A DNA stretch of 64,000 nt from Vagococcus hydrophili (GTDB taxonomy: Bacteria > Bacillota > Bacilli > Lactobacillales > Vagococcaceae): NCBI RefSeq assembly GCF_011304195.1, contig NZ_CP049887.1:2046001-2110000 (forward strand), given 5' to 3'. This document shows, one piece after another, positions 8,734-18,600 of this stretch; the stretch's first letter is position 1, and every line of letters begins with the position of its first letter. Under the pieces are notes generated by a model. That model saw only the letters and a list, made by a program, of their open reading frames with translations. It ran no database searches and was not told where the DNA came from. A program made the position numbers and the translations under genes.

Positions 8734-9180
8734 ATCGAAATTAAAAAATATTTATTTGAAGAATTAAGTAACAAGGACTTAGATAGTTTATGTGAGCTTT
8801 ACAATCGAGTGAGAAAAGAAACAGCTAAATGGGTAGATAAGGAAGACGTTCTAGTTTCTGAACTTATTAAAATGATTGATGAAGAAACCATTTATATTGC
8901 TTACGAAGGGACAAAAATGATTGGTTTTTTAACACTTTATGTGCCAGACCAATTTATTCACTTCTTTTTCATTGATGCAACAATCCAAGGAAAAGGGATT
9001 GGAAGTCAGTTATTAAGTGCTGTTGAAAAAGACTGTCATACTGGTGAGATGAGTTTGAAGTGTTTAATTCATAATAAAAATGCGATTGGTTTTTATGAGA
9101 AAAAAGGCTTTGAAATCTCTGAAACTCATGAAGAAACACCAGCAACAGGTTATCATGTAATGATTAAAACAATTAAATAA
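8734..9180 (+). CDS. GNAT family N-acetyltransferase, apparent ATC start
   Basis: A 148-residue GNAT protein with the acetyl-CoA site IQGKGIGSQLLSAVE (motif A, Q/RxxGxG/A) and a C-terminal NAIGFYEKKGFE typical of the fold. The substrate cannot be predicted. Reading from the first in-frame ordinary start (GTG 8809) would remove the first 25 residues, which form the normal first strand and helix (IEIKKYLFEELSNKDLDSL). A strong GGGAGGA site (8720-8726) points instead to ATC 8734, 8 bases after GGAGG; ATT 8740 is the next candidate. No ATG, GTG or TTG exists in frame between the yitT stop and 8809. A sequencing error cannot be excluded. Confidence 0.75.
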   Translation: MEIKKYLFEELSNKDLDSLCELYNRVRKETAKWVDKEDVLVSELIKMIDEETIYIAYEGTKMIGFLTLYVPDQFIHFFFIDATIQGKGIGSQLLSAVEKDCHTGEMSLKCLIHNKNAIGFYEKKGFEISETHEETPATGYHVMIKTIK

Positions 9181-9188
9181 AACTTTTT

Positions 9189-9229
9189 AGCTAAGATGAG
9201 ACATGTTTGTTTTATCTTAGCTTTTTTTT
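9189..9229 (+). terminator. Rho-independent terminator after the GNAT gene
   Basis: AGCTAAGAT pairs with ATCTTAGCT, followed by eight T residues. It closes the hisS-yitT-GNAT unit. Confidence 0.85.
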
Positions 9230-9242
9230 GTTTTAAATTACA

Positions 9243-9271
9243 TTGTTATGTTAATTTAACTAGCGTATAAT
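9243..9271 (+). promoter_or_regulatory. Sigma-A promoter of the CPBP gene
   Basis: TTGTTA (9243-9248) and TATAAT (9266-9271) are separated by 17 bases, 49 bases before the start codon at 9321. Confidence 0.65.
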
Positions 9272-9320
9272 TAATTAAATGGTTGTTTTGTTTCAAAAAG
9301 TTTAGTTAGGAGAGGTTAAA

Positions 9321-10196
9321 ATGGAAGACAAGAAAAGTTTTAGTCGGGTTGGTTTTGGGTTAATTATTATTTTTATTGCAGGGTTAATATTTCAAACATT
9401 AGTATTAAGAAGTAGACCATTTGCAGTATTCGATAGTTCACTAATAATAGTATCGAATTTTATTGGAATGTATGGGATTGGGTTACCTATTTTTTTATAT
9501 TTATTTAAGGACAGAGAAAAATTAGATGTTCCACGAAAGGAAAAAATTTCTTTTAAAGAAGGCTTTGTTTTATTTACAATTGGATTTGCTGTTATGTATG
9601 TTGTTAATTTAGGTTGTACCGTTATCTTTACGTTATTAGGGGCAAAGATAACGAATCAATTAGGTGAAACGATTATGGGGTTAAATATAGTATCAGCGTT
9701 TTTATTAATTGTCATTATTGGCCCGATTTTAGAAGAGTTATTATTTAGAAAAACCTTGTATCGTTTTTCTGATACGTTAGGAGAGAATGGTTACATTATT
9801 TTTAGTAGTATTATGTTTTCATTGTTTCATTTAAATATTACTCAAAGTATTTATACTTTCTTTTTAGGAATAATCTTAGCGTATTTATATGTTAAAACAG
9901 GGAAACTGATCGTACCGATAGTCATGCATATGGTAGTCAATTTCGTGGGTAGTATTATTCCGTTATTACTTTTTGGTTCAGAAACGGCAGTGGTTTTTTA
10001 TAGTTTAATTGCATTAATTCTCGTCGTTGCTGGACTTGTCTTTTTAATTGTTAATTTCAGTCAAGTGAAAGCAATATTTAAAACAGATAATCATTTTTCA
10101 TTGAGTCAATCAGTTAGAAATCCTGGAATGATTATTTTTCTAATCTTGTCTATAGGAATGATTCTTTTAGGAATATTTGGAGCATTTTTTATTTAA
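9321..10196 (+). CDS. CPBP family intramembrane glutamic endopeptidase
   Basis: This 291-residue protein has about eight hydrophobic segments. It carries the CPBP (Abi/Rce1-like) motifs: EELLFR at 138-143, a FHLN histidine at about 170, and HMVVN at about 202-206. The glutamates and histidines form the membrane protease site in known members such as Rce1. Lactobacillales often have many paralogues, some linked to bacteriocin immunity; no bacteriocin gene is seen nearby, so the substrate is unknown. It has its own promoter and stands alone between terminators. The ATG follows AGGAGAGG. Confidence 0.85.
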   Translation: MEDKKSFSRVGFGLIIIFIAGLIFQTLVLRSRPFAVFDSSLIIVSNFIGMYGIGLPIFLYLFKDREKLDVPRKEKISFKEGFVLFTIGFAVMYVVNLGCTVIFTLLGAKITNQLGETIMGLNIVSAFLLIVIIGPILEELLFRKTLYRFSDTLGENGYIIFSSIMFSLFHLNITQSIYTFFLGIILAYLYVKTGKLIVPIVMHMVVNFVGSIIPLLLFGSETAVVFYSLIALILVVAGLVFLIVNFSQVKAIFKTDNHFSLSQSVRNPGMIIFLILSIGMILLGIFGAFFI

Positions 10197-10206
10197 ATAT
10201 AGTAAA

Positions 10207-10321
10207 CAGGGTGGGTCAAAAGTCGTTTTGCTCTGAGCAACTGGAGGGAAAATCGAACAATCGCTCTTTTTGATTGATCGATTTTCGTGAAGTTGTCGTG
10301 GGAGCAGACTTTTTACCCCTG
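10207..10321. repeat. Intergenic long-hairpin repeat, copy A
   Basis: A 115-base irregular hairpin runs from CAGGG (10207) to its partner at 10317-10321. The inner stem 10248-10262 (GAAAATCGAACAATC) pairs with 10272-10286 (GATTGATCGATTTTC) with a single mismatch around a GCTCTTTTT loop. Outer blocks AAAAGTC/GACTTTT, TGCTC/GAGCA and CAACT/AGTTG also pair. Copies B (23301) and C (27938) share the architecture and the stretch GCAACTGGAG (A and C). It lies between the convergent CPBP and hutI genes, 31 bases before a terminator. Confidence 0.75.
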
Positions 10322-10352
10322 ACTATTAAAGATTATTCGTATAAATAAAATG

Positions 10353-10382
10353 GAGGCTGACATTTGAGTCAGCCTCTTTTTT
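10353..10382. terminator. Terminator between CPBP gene and hutI
   Basis: GAGGCTGAC and GTCAGCCTC form a perfect 9-bp stem followed by six T residues on the + strand. It may also help end hutI transcription on the minus strand, where the T-tract is weaker. Confidence 0.85.
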
Positions 10383-10420
10383 ACTATTTTCGAAAAACTG
10401 AACACTTTAGTCATAACCTC

Positions 10421-11686
10421 TTATAGAATTTGATGATTTTTTGATACTAGTTCACCGTGTTTGTACACGTCTTGAACTAAGTTTGTTGCAAAGAAGTACA
10501 ATGGATAATCAACATTTGGCGCATCCCAAATGGCAATATCAGCTAATTTGCCTTCTTTAAAGCTACCAATTTGATCTCCTAAACCAACAGAGTAAGCAGC
10601 GTTAATTGTTACAGCATTGAAGACTTGGACTGGGGTTAAGTACATTTTGAAACAGCCTAGTTGCATAATAAATTGAATATTAGACGTAGGACAGCTTCCT
10701 GGGTTACTATCTGTTGATAAGGTAATAGCCATACCAGCATCTAGCATTTTTTTAGCTGGAGCGTAAGTGTCTTTCATTAAACTGAAAGTTGTTCCTGGAA
10801 GTAGGTTACCAATCACGCCACTTTCACTCATTTTTTTGATTCCTTCATCAGTTGCTGCCATTAAATGCTCAGCACTAACAGTGTTCAATTCAGCAGCCAC
10901 ATCAACGCCGCCGATTGAATCAATTTCATCTGCATGAATACGTAATTTGAAACCTAATTCTTTTGCTGCTTCTAATAAACGTAATGATTGTTTTGCTGTG
11001 AAGACACCTGTTTCACAGAAGATATCACAAAATTCTGCTAAGTTTTCTTCTTTAACTTGTGGTAACATCTCAGCGATAATCATTTCGATGAACGCATCCC
11101 CGTCCCCGTCAAATTCAGGTGGAACAGCGTGAGCTGCCATAAATGTTGAAACTAAATCAATTGGATGATTGTGGTTTAATTCTTTCACCACTTCTAATTG
11201 ACGTTTTTCAGTTTCCCAATTTAAACCATAACCACTTTTTGCTTCGACAGTTGTTACACCATGAATGATCATTTGATCTAATAAGCGTTTTGATTTGTCA
11301 TATAAGTTTTCAAAAGAAGCAGAGCGAGTAGAACGAACCGTACTTAAAATACCGCCACCTTCTTTAAGAATATCTAAATAGCTCACACCATTTAATTTTT
11401 TAGCAAATTCATTTTCACGACTTCCACCATAAACTAAGTGAGTGTGACAGTCGATTAAACCAGGAGAAGCTAATTTTCCAGAGTAATCAACGATTTTTGT
11501 GTGAGAACCAATCAGTGATGCTTCAGGTTCACCTGCTGCTACTTTTAATATTTTGCCATCTTTAATGGCGATAAAACCATTTTCAATAACGTTTGCTTGA
11601 TCCATCTCAGCCCCTTTTAAAGGTTGACCATTATCGATGGGACAAAAAATCTGACTAAAATTTGTTAAAATCTTATCTGCTATCAT
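10421..11686 (-). CDS. hutI: Imidazolonepropionase
   Basis: This 421-residue enzyme of the amidohydrolase superfamily hydrolyses 4-imidazolone-5-propionate to N-formimino-L-glutamate, the third step of histidine degradation. The metal-binding HxH is in [10 protein letters not shown] (about residue 80). [12 protein letters not shown] carries a further metal histidine and the catalytic glutamate, and STDSNPGS has the metal aspartate. Length is normal. ATG 11686 is preceded by AGGAGG. It is divergent from hutU, with 280 bases between them, so both can be controlled from one region. Confidence 0.96.
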   Translation of the reverse strand: MIADKILTNFSQIFCPIDNGQPLKGAEMDQANVIENGFIAIKDGKILKVAAGEPEASLIGSHTKIVDYSGKLASPGLIDCHTHLVYGGSRENEFAKKLNGVSYLDILKEGGGILSTVRSTRSASFENLYDKSKRLLDQMIIHGVTTVEAKSGYGLNWETEKRQLEVVKELNHNHPIDLVSTFMAAHAVPPEFDGDGDAFIEMIIAEMLPQVKEENLAEFCDIFCETGVFTAKQSLRLLEAAKELGFKLRIHADEIDSIGGVDVAAELNTVSAEHLMAATDEGIKKMSESGVIGNLLPGTTFSLMKDTYAPAKKMLDAGMAITLSTDSNPGSCPTSNIQFIMQLGCFKMYLTPVQVFNAVTINAAYSVGLGDQIGSFKEGKLADIAIWDAPNVDYPLYFFATNLVQDVYKHGELVSKNHQIL

Positions 11687-11966
11687 ATTGCTTTTTTCCT
11701 CCTTTGATTTACAATATATTATAACAATATTTATTCGTAATTACTGTAGCTTTTTATCGACTAATTTTTGTCAAATAATTGTAATCGTTTTATTTAGAAT
11801 GTTTTTTTGTAATTTTTTTAAATTAACATAGAGGATAGACAGTAAATTGACTATTGACCTTTATAGTAATGGCATAACCTAAACGAAACATTACTTATGT
11901 AAAAAAACAGTAATAACGTATCAACATTTATGCACTTTTTATTGATAATTTTAAGGAGGAAGTAAA
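11687..11966. promoter_or_regulatory. Divergent hutI-hutU control region
   Basis: This 280-base AT-rich gap carries both promoters. On the minus strand a TATAAT (11723-11718) serves hutI, with no good -35. On the + strand TTGACT (11847) and TTGACC (11854) are present but no well-spaced -10, so the hutU promoter is unresolved. ATTACTTATGT (11890-11900) is the reverse complement of the 11-mer in the hutH leader; with its flank it forms ACAT-TACTT-ATGT (11888-11900), a possible operator. A TGTAATCGTTTTAT (11780-11793) is two mismatches from a CcpA cre site and too weak to call. Confidence 0.5.
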
Positions 11967-13991
11967 ATGATTAGTAACACAGATATTAGTAAAGCAATGA
12001 CAATTAAATTACCAGAAGTATTACCAGACATGCCAGTATTCCAAGAAGGCATCAGACGTGCGCCAGACAGAGGGTTCCGTCTATCTGAATCTCAAACAAA
12101 ATTAGCATTAAAAAATGCTTTAAGATATGTACCAGAGCAATTCCATGATCAAGTTATTCCAGAATTCTTAGAAGAATTAAAAACTCGTGGACGTATTTAC
12201 GGCTATCGTTGGTATCCAAAAACTCGTGTTTACGGAAAACCAATTGATGAGTATAAAGGTAAATGTGTGGCTGCTAAAGCAATGCAAGTTATGATTGATA
12301 ACAACTTAGACTTTGATATTGCTCTTTATCCATATGAATTAGTAACTTACGGAGAAACTGGACAAGTATGTTCAAACTGGATGCAATATCAATTAATTAT
12401 GAGCTACTTAGAAGAAATGACAGATGAACAAACTTTAGTAGTAGAATCTGGACATCCAATGGGATTATTCTCTTCTAAAAAAGATGCACCACGTGTTATT
12501 ATCACTAATGGTTTATTAATTGGTGAATATGACAACATCAAAGATTGGGAAATCGGCGAACAAATGGGTGTGACTAACTACGGTCAAATGACTGCTGGTG
12601 GTTGGATGTACATTGGCCCTCAAGGTATCGTTCATGGTACGTTCAATACATTATTAAATGCTGGTCGTTTGAAATTAGGCGTAGCAGATGATGGTGATTT
12701 AAGAGGTAAATTATTCATTACATCAGGACTTGGTGGAATGAGTGGGGCTCAAGGTAAAGCTGGAGAAATCGCTAAAGCTGTTGCGATCGTAGCTGAAGTT
12801 GACCGCTCTCGTATTGATACTCGTTTAGAACAAGGCTGGATTTCTCACGTAACGGAAACACCAGAAGCAACAATGACATTAGCGAAGGAATACATGGACA
12901 AAGAAGAAACTACTTCTATTGCTTACCATGGTAACATCGTTGATTTATTAGAATACATTAACGAAAATGATATCCACGTACACTTATTATCAGATCAAAC
13001 GTCTTGTCATAATGTTTACGAAGGTGGCTATTGTCCAGCTGGTATGTCATTTGAAGAAAGAACTCGCCTTTTAGGTGAAGATCAAGATAAATTCCGCGTT
13101 GAAATTGATAAAACATTGAAACGTCATTTTGAAGTAATTAAATCATTAACAGCTAAAGGAACTTACTTCTTTGACTATGGTAACTCATTCATGAAAGCTA
13201 TCTATGACACAGGAATTAAAGAAATTTCTAAAAATGGTGTGGATGATAAAGACGGATTTATCTGGCCATCATACGTAGAAGATATCATGGGACCTATGTT
13301 ATTTGACTATGGTTATGGACCATTCCGTTGGGCATGTCTAAGCCGTAAACACGAAGATTTAATGGCAACTGACAAAGCTGCTATGGAAGTAATTGATCCA
13401 ACTCGTCGTTATCAAGACCGCGACAACTATAACTGGATCCGTGACGCTGAAGAAAATAAATTAGTTGTTGGTACAGAAGCACGTATTCTTTATCAAGATG
13501 CTATGGGACGTGTTAATATTGCCCTTAAATTTAACGAAATGGTTAGAGAAGGAAAAATCGGTCCTGTTATGATTGGTCGTGACCACCATGATGTGTCTGG
13601 TACTGACTCTCCATTCCGTGAAACTTCAAACATCAAAGATGGTAGTAATATTACTGCTGATATGGCAACACAATGTTACGCAGGTAACGCAGCTCGTGGT
13701 ATGAGTTTAATCGCTCTACATAACGGTGGTGGTGTTGGTATTGGTAAATCTATCAATGGTGGCTTTGGTTTAGTATTAGACGGAAGTGAAATGACTGATG
13801 AAATTATCAAATCAGCTATTTCATGGGATACTATGGGTGGAGTTGCTCGTCGTAGTTGGGCTCGTAATCCACATGCCATTGAAACTTCTATGGAATACAA
13901 TGAAATGCGTAAAGGATTAGATCATATTACAATTCCTTACATCGCTGACGATGCGAAAGTAGAAGCAGCAATTAGTCCTTTATTTAAATAA
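11967..13991 (+). CDS. hutU: Urocanate hydratase
   Basis: This 674-residue protein converts urocanate to 4-imidazolone-5-propionate using tightly bound NAD+. FITSGLGGMSGAQGKAGEIAK in the middle is the NAD-binding signature of urocanases. DQTSCHNVYEGGYCPAG and VMIGRDHHDVSGTDSPFRET are further family blocks. It is longer than the roughly 555-residue proteobacterial and Bacillus enzymes and matches the long form, about 675 residues, that I recall from S. pyogenes. The ATG follows AAGGAGGAAG. It is the second pathway enzyme and faces hutI across a shared control region. Confidence 0.95.
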   Translation: MISNTDISKAMTIKLPEVLPDMPVFQEGIRRAPDRGFRLSESQTKLALKNALRYVPEQFHDQVIPEFLEELKTRGRIYGYRWYPKTRVYGKPIDEYKGKCVAAKAMQVMIDNNLDFDIALYPYELVTYGETGQVCSNWMQYQLIMSYLEEMTDEQTLVVESGHPMGLFSSKKDAPRVIITNGLLIGEYDNIKDWEIGEQMGVTNYGQMTAGGWMYIGPQGIVHGTFNTLLNAGRLKLGVADDGDLRGKLFITSGLGGMSGAQGKAGEIAKAVAIVAEVDRSRIDTRLEQGWISHVTETPEATMTLAKEYMDKEETTSIAYHGNIVDLLEYINENDIHVHLLSDQTSCHNVYEGGYCPAGMSFEERTRLLGEDQDKFRVEIDKTLKRHFEVIKSLTAKGTYFFDYGNSFMKAIYDTGIKEISKNGVDDKDGFIWPSYVEDIMGPMLFDYGYGPFRWACLSRKHEDLMATDKAAMEVIDPTRRYQDRDNYNWIRDAEENKLVVGTEARILYQDAMGRVNIALKFNEMVREGKIGPVMIGRDHHDVSGTDSPFRETSNIKDGSNITADMATQCYAGNAARGMSLIALHNGGGVGIGKSINGGFGLVLDGSEMTDEIIKSAISWDTMGGVARRSWARNPHAIETSMEYNEMRKGLDHITIPYIADDAKVEAAISPLFK

Positions 13992-14043
13992 TGACTGTGT
14001 GAACTTCCTATCCAAGTCATTATATCTAAAAGAATAAACTACC

Positions 14044-14091
14044 AAGACCTTAAGAATTTAGAGAATATCTTTCTTCTTAAGGTCTTTTTTT
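14044..14091 (+). terminator. Terminator after hutU
   Basis: AAGACCTTAAGAA pairs with TTCTTAAGGTCTT over a 17-base loop, followed by a T-rich tract. gltS starts 41 bases later with no obvious promoter, so partial read-through is likely. Confidence 0.85.
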
Positions 14092-14132
14092 ATAGATTAT
14101 TTCTTAAAACAAAGAAAGGATTGTGTGGGAAA

Positions 14133-15374
14133 ATGAAAATTGAAATGGTGGAAGGTATTAGGACGCTACAGCTTGATATGATTGCAACGCTTGCTCTTGC
14201 TGCGGTCTTGTTGATGTTAGGTTATTTTATTCGAGACAAGGTTAAGTTACTAGATAGGTTATGTATTCCAGCACCTGTCATTGGTGGGTTATTATTTTCA
14301 TTAATCGTATGGGTTTTTAGACTAACTGATCTTTTAGTGATTAATATGGATATCACTCTACAATTACCTTTTATGTTAACCTTTTTTACTTGTGTTGGTT
14401 TTGGAGGGAGTTTCAAATTGCTTAAAAGTGGTGGACGTTTATTAATCGTATTTTTAGTGTCTTGTTGGATTTTAGCAATTATTCAAAATGTAGTAGGGGT
14501 TAGCTTAGCATCTGCATTAGGGCTTAATCCTGTTTTAGGTGTGATGGCTGGAACGGTTTCTTTAGTTGGCGGGCATGGCAATGCGGCTGCTTTTGGTCCA
14601 GTTGCTGAGAGTTTAGGCGTTGAAGGCGCTACAACAGTCGCTGTGGCTTCGGCAACGTTTGGATTAATTGCGGGAAGTTTGATTGGCGGACCTATTGGCA
14701 ACTGGTTGATTAAAAAGAATAAGCTAGAAATCAAAACAGATGATACGGTTGAAGGTAAACAAGAAATCAAAAAAGAGAGAGTGATTGAAAAAGATGATTT
14801 TACTGTTAAGTCTTTTTTAAGTCATTTAACCCTTATTTTTGTCTTCATGTTTGGTGGGATTGTTATTTCCGATTTAGTAGCTATGTTAGGAATTAAGAAC
14901 TTTGCACTACCTAATTATGTGGGTGCTATGTTTTTAGCGATTATTTTTAGAAATATTAATGATAAAACGAATATGTTTGAAATGAATTTTAAAGAAGTCA
15001 ATATCATCATGGAAGTAGGGTTATCCTTCTTCTTAACGATGGCAACCATGACACTTAAAATCTGGGAGTTGGCAGATCTTGCAGCACCCTTATTGATTCT
15101 TTTATTTGTTCAATTAATTATCGTGATTCTGTTCTCCATTTTTGTCGTCTTTAGAATGCTTGGAAAATCATATGACAGTGCGGTAATGACAGGTGGTTAT
15201 GCTGGTTGGGGACTTGGAATTTCAGCCACAGCAGTCGTTTGTATGAGTGCTATCTGTGAGAAATACGATTTAAAATCAACAAAAGCATTTCTGATTGTGC
15301 CTTTATGTGGAGCTGTTTTTGTGGATATTGTGGCGGTACCAATTATAATTTTCTTTATTACTAAATTTGCATAG
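14133..15374 (+). CDS. gltS: Sodium/glutamate symporter (GltS family)
   Basis: This 413-residue membrane protein has about ten or more hydrophobic segments in two inverted halves. Each half carries a glycine-rich pore signature: GGHGNAAAFGPVAESLG (about residues 147-163) and GGYAGWGLGISATAV (about 355-369). GltS carriers move glutamate with sodium. Histidine breakdown ends in glutamate, so a role in glutamate export or exchange fits the hut context; other substrates (histidine, urocanate) are possible. I chose ATG 14133, 12 bases after AAAGGA; TTG 14121 and GTG 14123 abut or overlap the site. Confidence 0.85.
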   Translation: MKIEMVEGIRTLQLDMIATLALAAVLLMLGYFIRDKVKLLDRLCIPAPVIGGLLFSLIVWVFRLTDLLVINMDITLQLPFMLTFFTCVGFGGSFKLLKSGGRLLIVFLVSCWILAIIQNVVGVSLASALGLNPVLGVMAGTVSLVGGHGNAAAFGPVAESLGVEGATTVAVASATFGLIAGSLIGGPIGNWLIKKNKLEIKTDDTVEGKQEIKKERVIEKDDFTVKSFLSHLTLIFVFMFGGIVISDLVAMLGIKNFALPNYVGAMFLAIIFRNINDKTNMFEMNFKEVNIIMEVGLSFFLTMATMTLKIWELADLAAPLLILLFVQLIIVILFSIFVVFRMLGKSYDSAVMTGGYAGWGLGISATAVVCMSAICEKYDLKSTKAFLIVPLCGAVFVDIVAVPIIIFFITKFA

Positions 15375-15603
15375 TAAAAAAAGCATCATTTTATTTATTG
15401 TTCGTATATTGAATAAAAAGTGTGATTTTTATAGATACCGACTCTTTCACAAAAAAATCATTAATTTAATCCGTAAATAGCGATTCTTTGTAGACAGTTT
15501 GTTTATTTTATCACTAAAAAAAGGTATAATGGATTTTGTAAATGTTTTAATAGATATTATGTATGACTGTTTATAATGAATGACTAGTTAGGAGGAAACA
15601 ATC

Positions 15604-18600
15604 TTGTCTAACCGCTTAAGCTGCAAAATGTTTGGACATCCTGAAATAAGATTAAATAATGAAGCTATCCTATTTTCTTTTTCTAAAATAGATGCTTTGC
15701 TTTATTACCTATTAGTAACTAAATCTGCAAGTCGAGATGAAGTTGCTGGACTTCTTTGGCCAGATAAAAGCGATCAAAATGCTAAAAAGAATTTAAGAAA
15801 TGCTATTTATCAGGCAAATAAAATGTTAGGTGTCGAGGTCATAAGTTCTCCCAATAAGGCGCTACTCGTATTAAATGAAACCGTTGATATTGATATTGAC
15901 GTAGATAATTTTATGAAACAAACTCAAGAAAATTTATCTTTATACCGAGATGAATTTTTAAAAGGATTCTTTTTAAAAGACTGTGAAGGTTTTGAGATTT
16001 GGGTTGTTAAGATGCGTAGTTTTTACGAGAAGAAATTTTTACAAGAATGCTTGAAAAAAATTGAGCAAGACATAGAAGCTGGTCTTTTAGAAGATGTAGA
16101 AAAAAATATTAACCGCTTAATACATATCGATGAATTTGATGAGTCGAACTATCAGTTACTCATGAAATTTTATCAATCCAATCAACGAGATGGCAAGGTA
16201 GTAGAAACATACTACAATCTTTCCAACACCTTAAAAACTGAATTAGGCATTACACCTAATAAACAAACCAAAAAAATATATGAAGATTCCTTAGAGCGAC
16301 TAAATATTCAAAATAATCATGGCAAACAACGGTTTAACTCTCTTTTTTATGGTCGATTTGAAGAACTAAGACAAATCGAAACACAGTTAAGTTCTTTTAA
16401 GAATAGTCAACCTTTCGCTTCAATGGTCATCAGTGGAGAAGCTGGGATAGGAAAGAGCGCCTTAGCCAATGTTATTTTAGATAACGCCCAAAGTGAAGTG
16501 ACAATTATCGAAACTCAGTGCTATCAAGTAGAGGAGAAGTATTCCTTTAGACCATGGAAAAAAATCATCGATAGTTTATCAAAAATTATCAAAACCAATC
16601 AACAAATCGATCCAGAAATTTGGGAAGAAGCTATTTCGAAAGTGTTTCCTAATATTGAGGCTCATTTAGCAGGTGCTAAATTAGTTGAGAGAGAGTCTTC
16701 TGTTAACTTGAATGTTTTATCCGGTGTATTAGTGGATACGATTAATCGAATTGCTAAAGAGAAGAAATTGTTAATCTTTGTGGAAGATATTCAGTGGATG
16801 GATTCTAATAGTTTGGAATTACTAACAAATGTGATGATGCAAGCGAGTAAAAATATCATTTTCTTAATGACTTCAAGAAACGTTAATCGAAGTGAATTAG
16901 ATTTCTTTTTAAATAATTTAATTCAGTGTTCTTTGCTTGAGATGGTTAAACTAAGCCCTTTTACGTATCAAGAAACCAATGAGTTTATTTTGAAAAAATT
17001 AGATAATCGTCATGTGACGGATGACCTAGTGGATAATGTTTATCAACATACAGAAGGAAATCTCTTCTTCTTAATTGAATATGTAAGCCTGCTTCAAAGT
17101 AACTCAAATCTTAATACGATGACGGTTAAAATGAAAGATGCCTTAAAAAATCGCTTTTTATATTTAAATGAAGGCGAGCAAGAAATTGTTAACATTGTTT
17201 CTTACTTTTACGACTATGCCTTACTAGATGATTTAGTTGAGATTTTAGGAATGGATAGTTTGGTAATCGTCAATATGATTGAAAGCCTCGTTAAGAAAAA
17301 CATCTTAAAAGAGCTAGATATAAATGGTGAGATGGGAACAACCTTCACTCACATTAAATTAAGAGAATTTATCTATATGAATCAATCGATTGGTAAAAAA
17401 CGGATTATTCATAAGAAAATTGCTCATTACCTAGAAAGTAAGATTAATACAAGTTGTGTGGACAATCTACTTTATGATAATATCTCTTTCCATTACAAAA
17501 AAGGAAAAGATGATTTGAAGGCACTGAAATACAAATTGATGTATCTTGAAAAATATTTAGGCTTTTATCATGAGTTATTTCCAATTGATGTGGAAGCACA
17601 AGGGACCTTCAAAGAGGAGTTAACCTTTAGCCAAGAGAAGGTCTTTAAACAATTTGATAAAATTCAAAATTCTTTAGATATCTTGAAAGAGCAATACCAA
17701 GGAAATGATGTGTTTGAACAATTAAGCCGTCAATTTTTATACTTGGAAGGCCGCTATTTGATTAAATATGGTGAGTATCAAAAAGGGGTTCAGGATATTG
17801 AACAGGTCATTAATCAATCAAAAGATTTAAAGGATCATGACTATCTTTTAGCTGGTTACAAACAAATGATTTATTATTACATTCAAATTGATGAACCAGA
17901 GAAAATGATTGGGTATATCGAACTGGCTTTAGATTTATCCATTAAAGAGAATAATCACCAATCGATTGGGATTTTATTGAGATTAAAAGGGCTATATCAA
18001 ATCATGTGTGGAAATAATCTAATCGCTGAAAAATTAATCCAAGAATCGATTAATACGTTTATGCTGACCGATGAGATTGCTAAGAAATACGCGGTGAATA
18101 TAGCAGCTGCTTACAATTATCTAGGTGAAATTAGATTCAATGAAAATAATTACAGTGAAGCTTATGAGATGTTTATCAAGTCCATTGAACTATGTGCTGA
18201 AAAAAACACCTTATCTAGTTTGTCTGTATTCTATACAAATGCAGGAGCGGCTTGTTTTGCTCAAGGGGATTTCGAAAAAGCGAAAGAATTACTGCTTAAA
18301 TCTCGTGGGATTTATGAAGAACTTCATACGTTCTGGAAAAGACCTCGTTTAGATGCGTATCTAGCTTTAGTTTATTTAAAAGAAAGAGAATACGACGAAG
18401 TGAAATACTATTTAGATAAAGGGAAAGAATTTGCTGAGCGGATGGGGAATAATCGTGATATTGGAATTGTTGAGTTTGGTAAATCAATTGTTTCAAAAGA
18501 ATTGGAAGAACAAGGTCAAGATTTAGCTGATTGGAAAAACTGGCTTTCAAGAGACTCAGCGGCTTACGCGGCAGATGCTTTAATTCATTTAAATAAATAC

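Noticed and set aside
8809-9180. GNAT gene starting at GTG 8809
   Set aside because: It truncates the fold and lacks a ribosome site; the strong GGGAGGA lies at 8720-8726.
11780-11793. CcpA cre site in the hutI-hutU gap
   Set aside because: Two mismatches in conserved positions and no known promoter position to support it.
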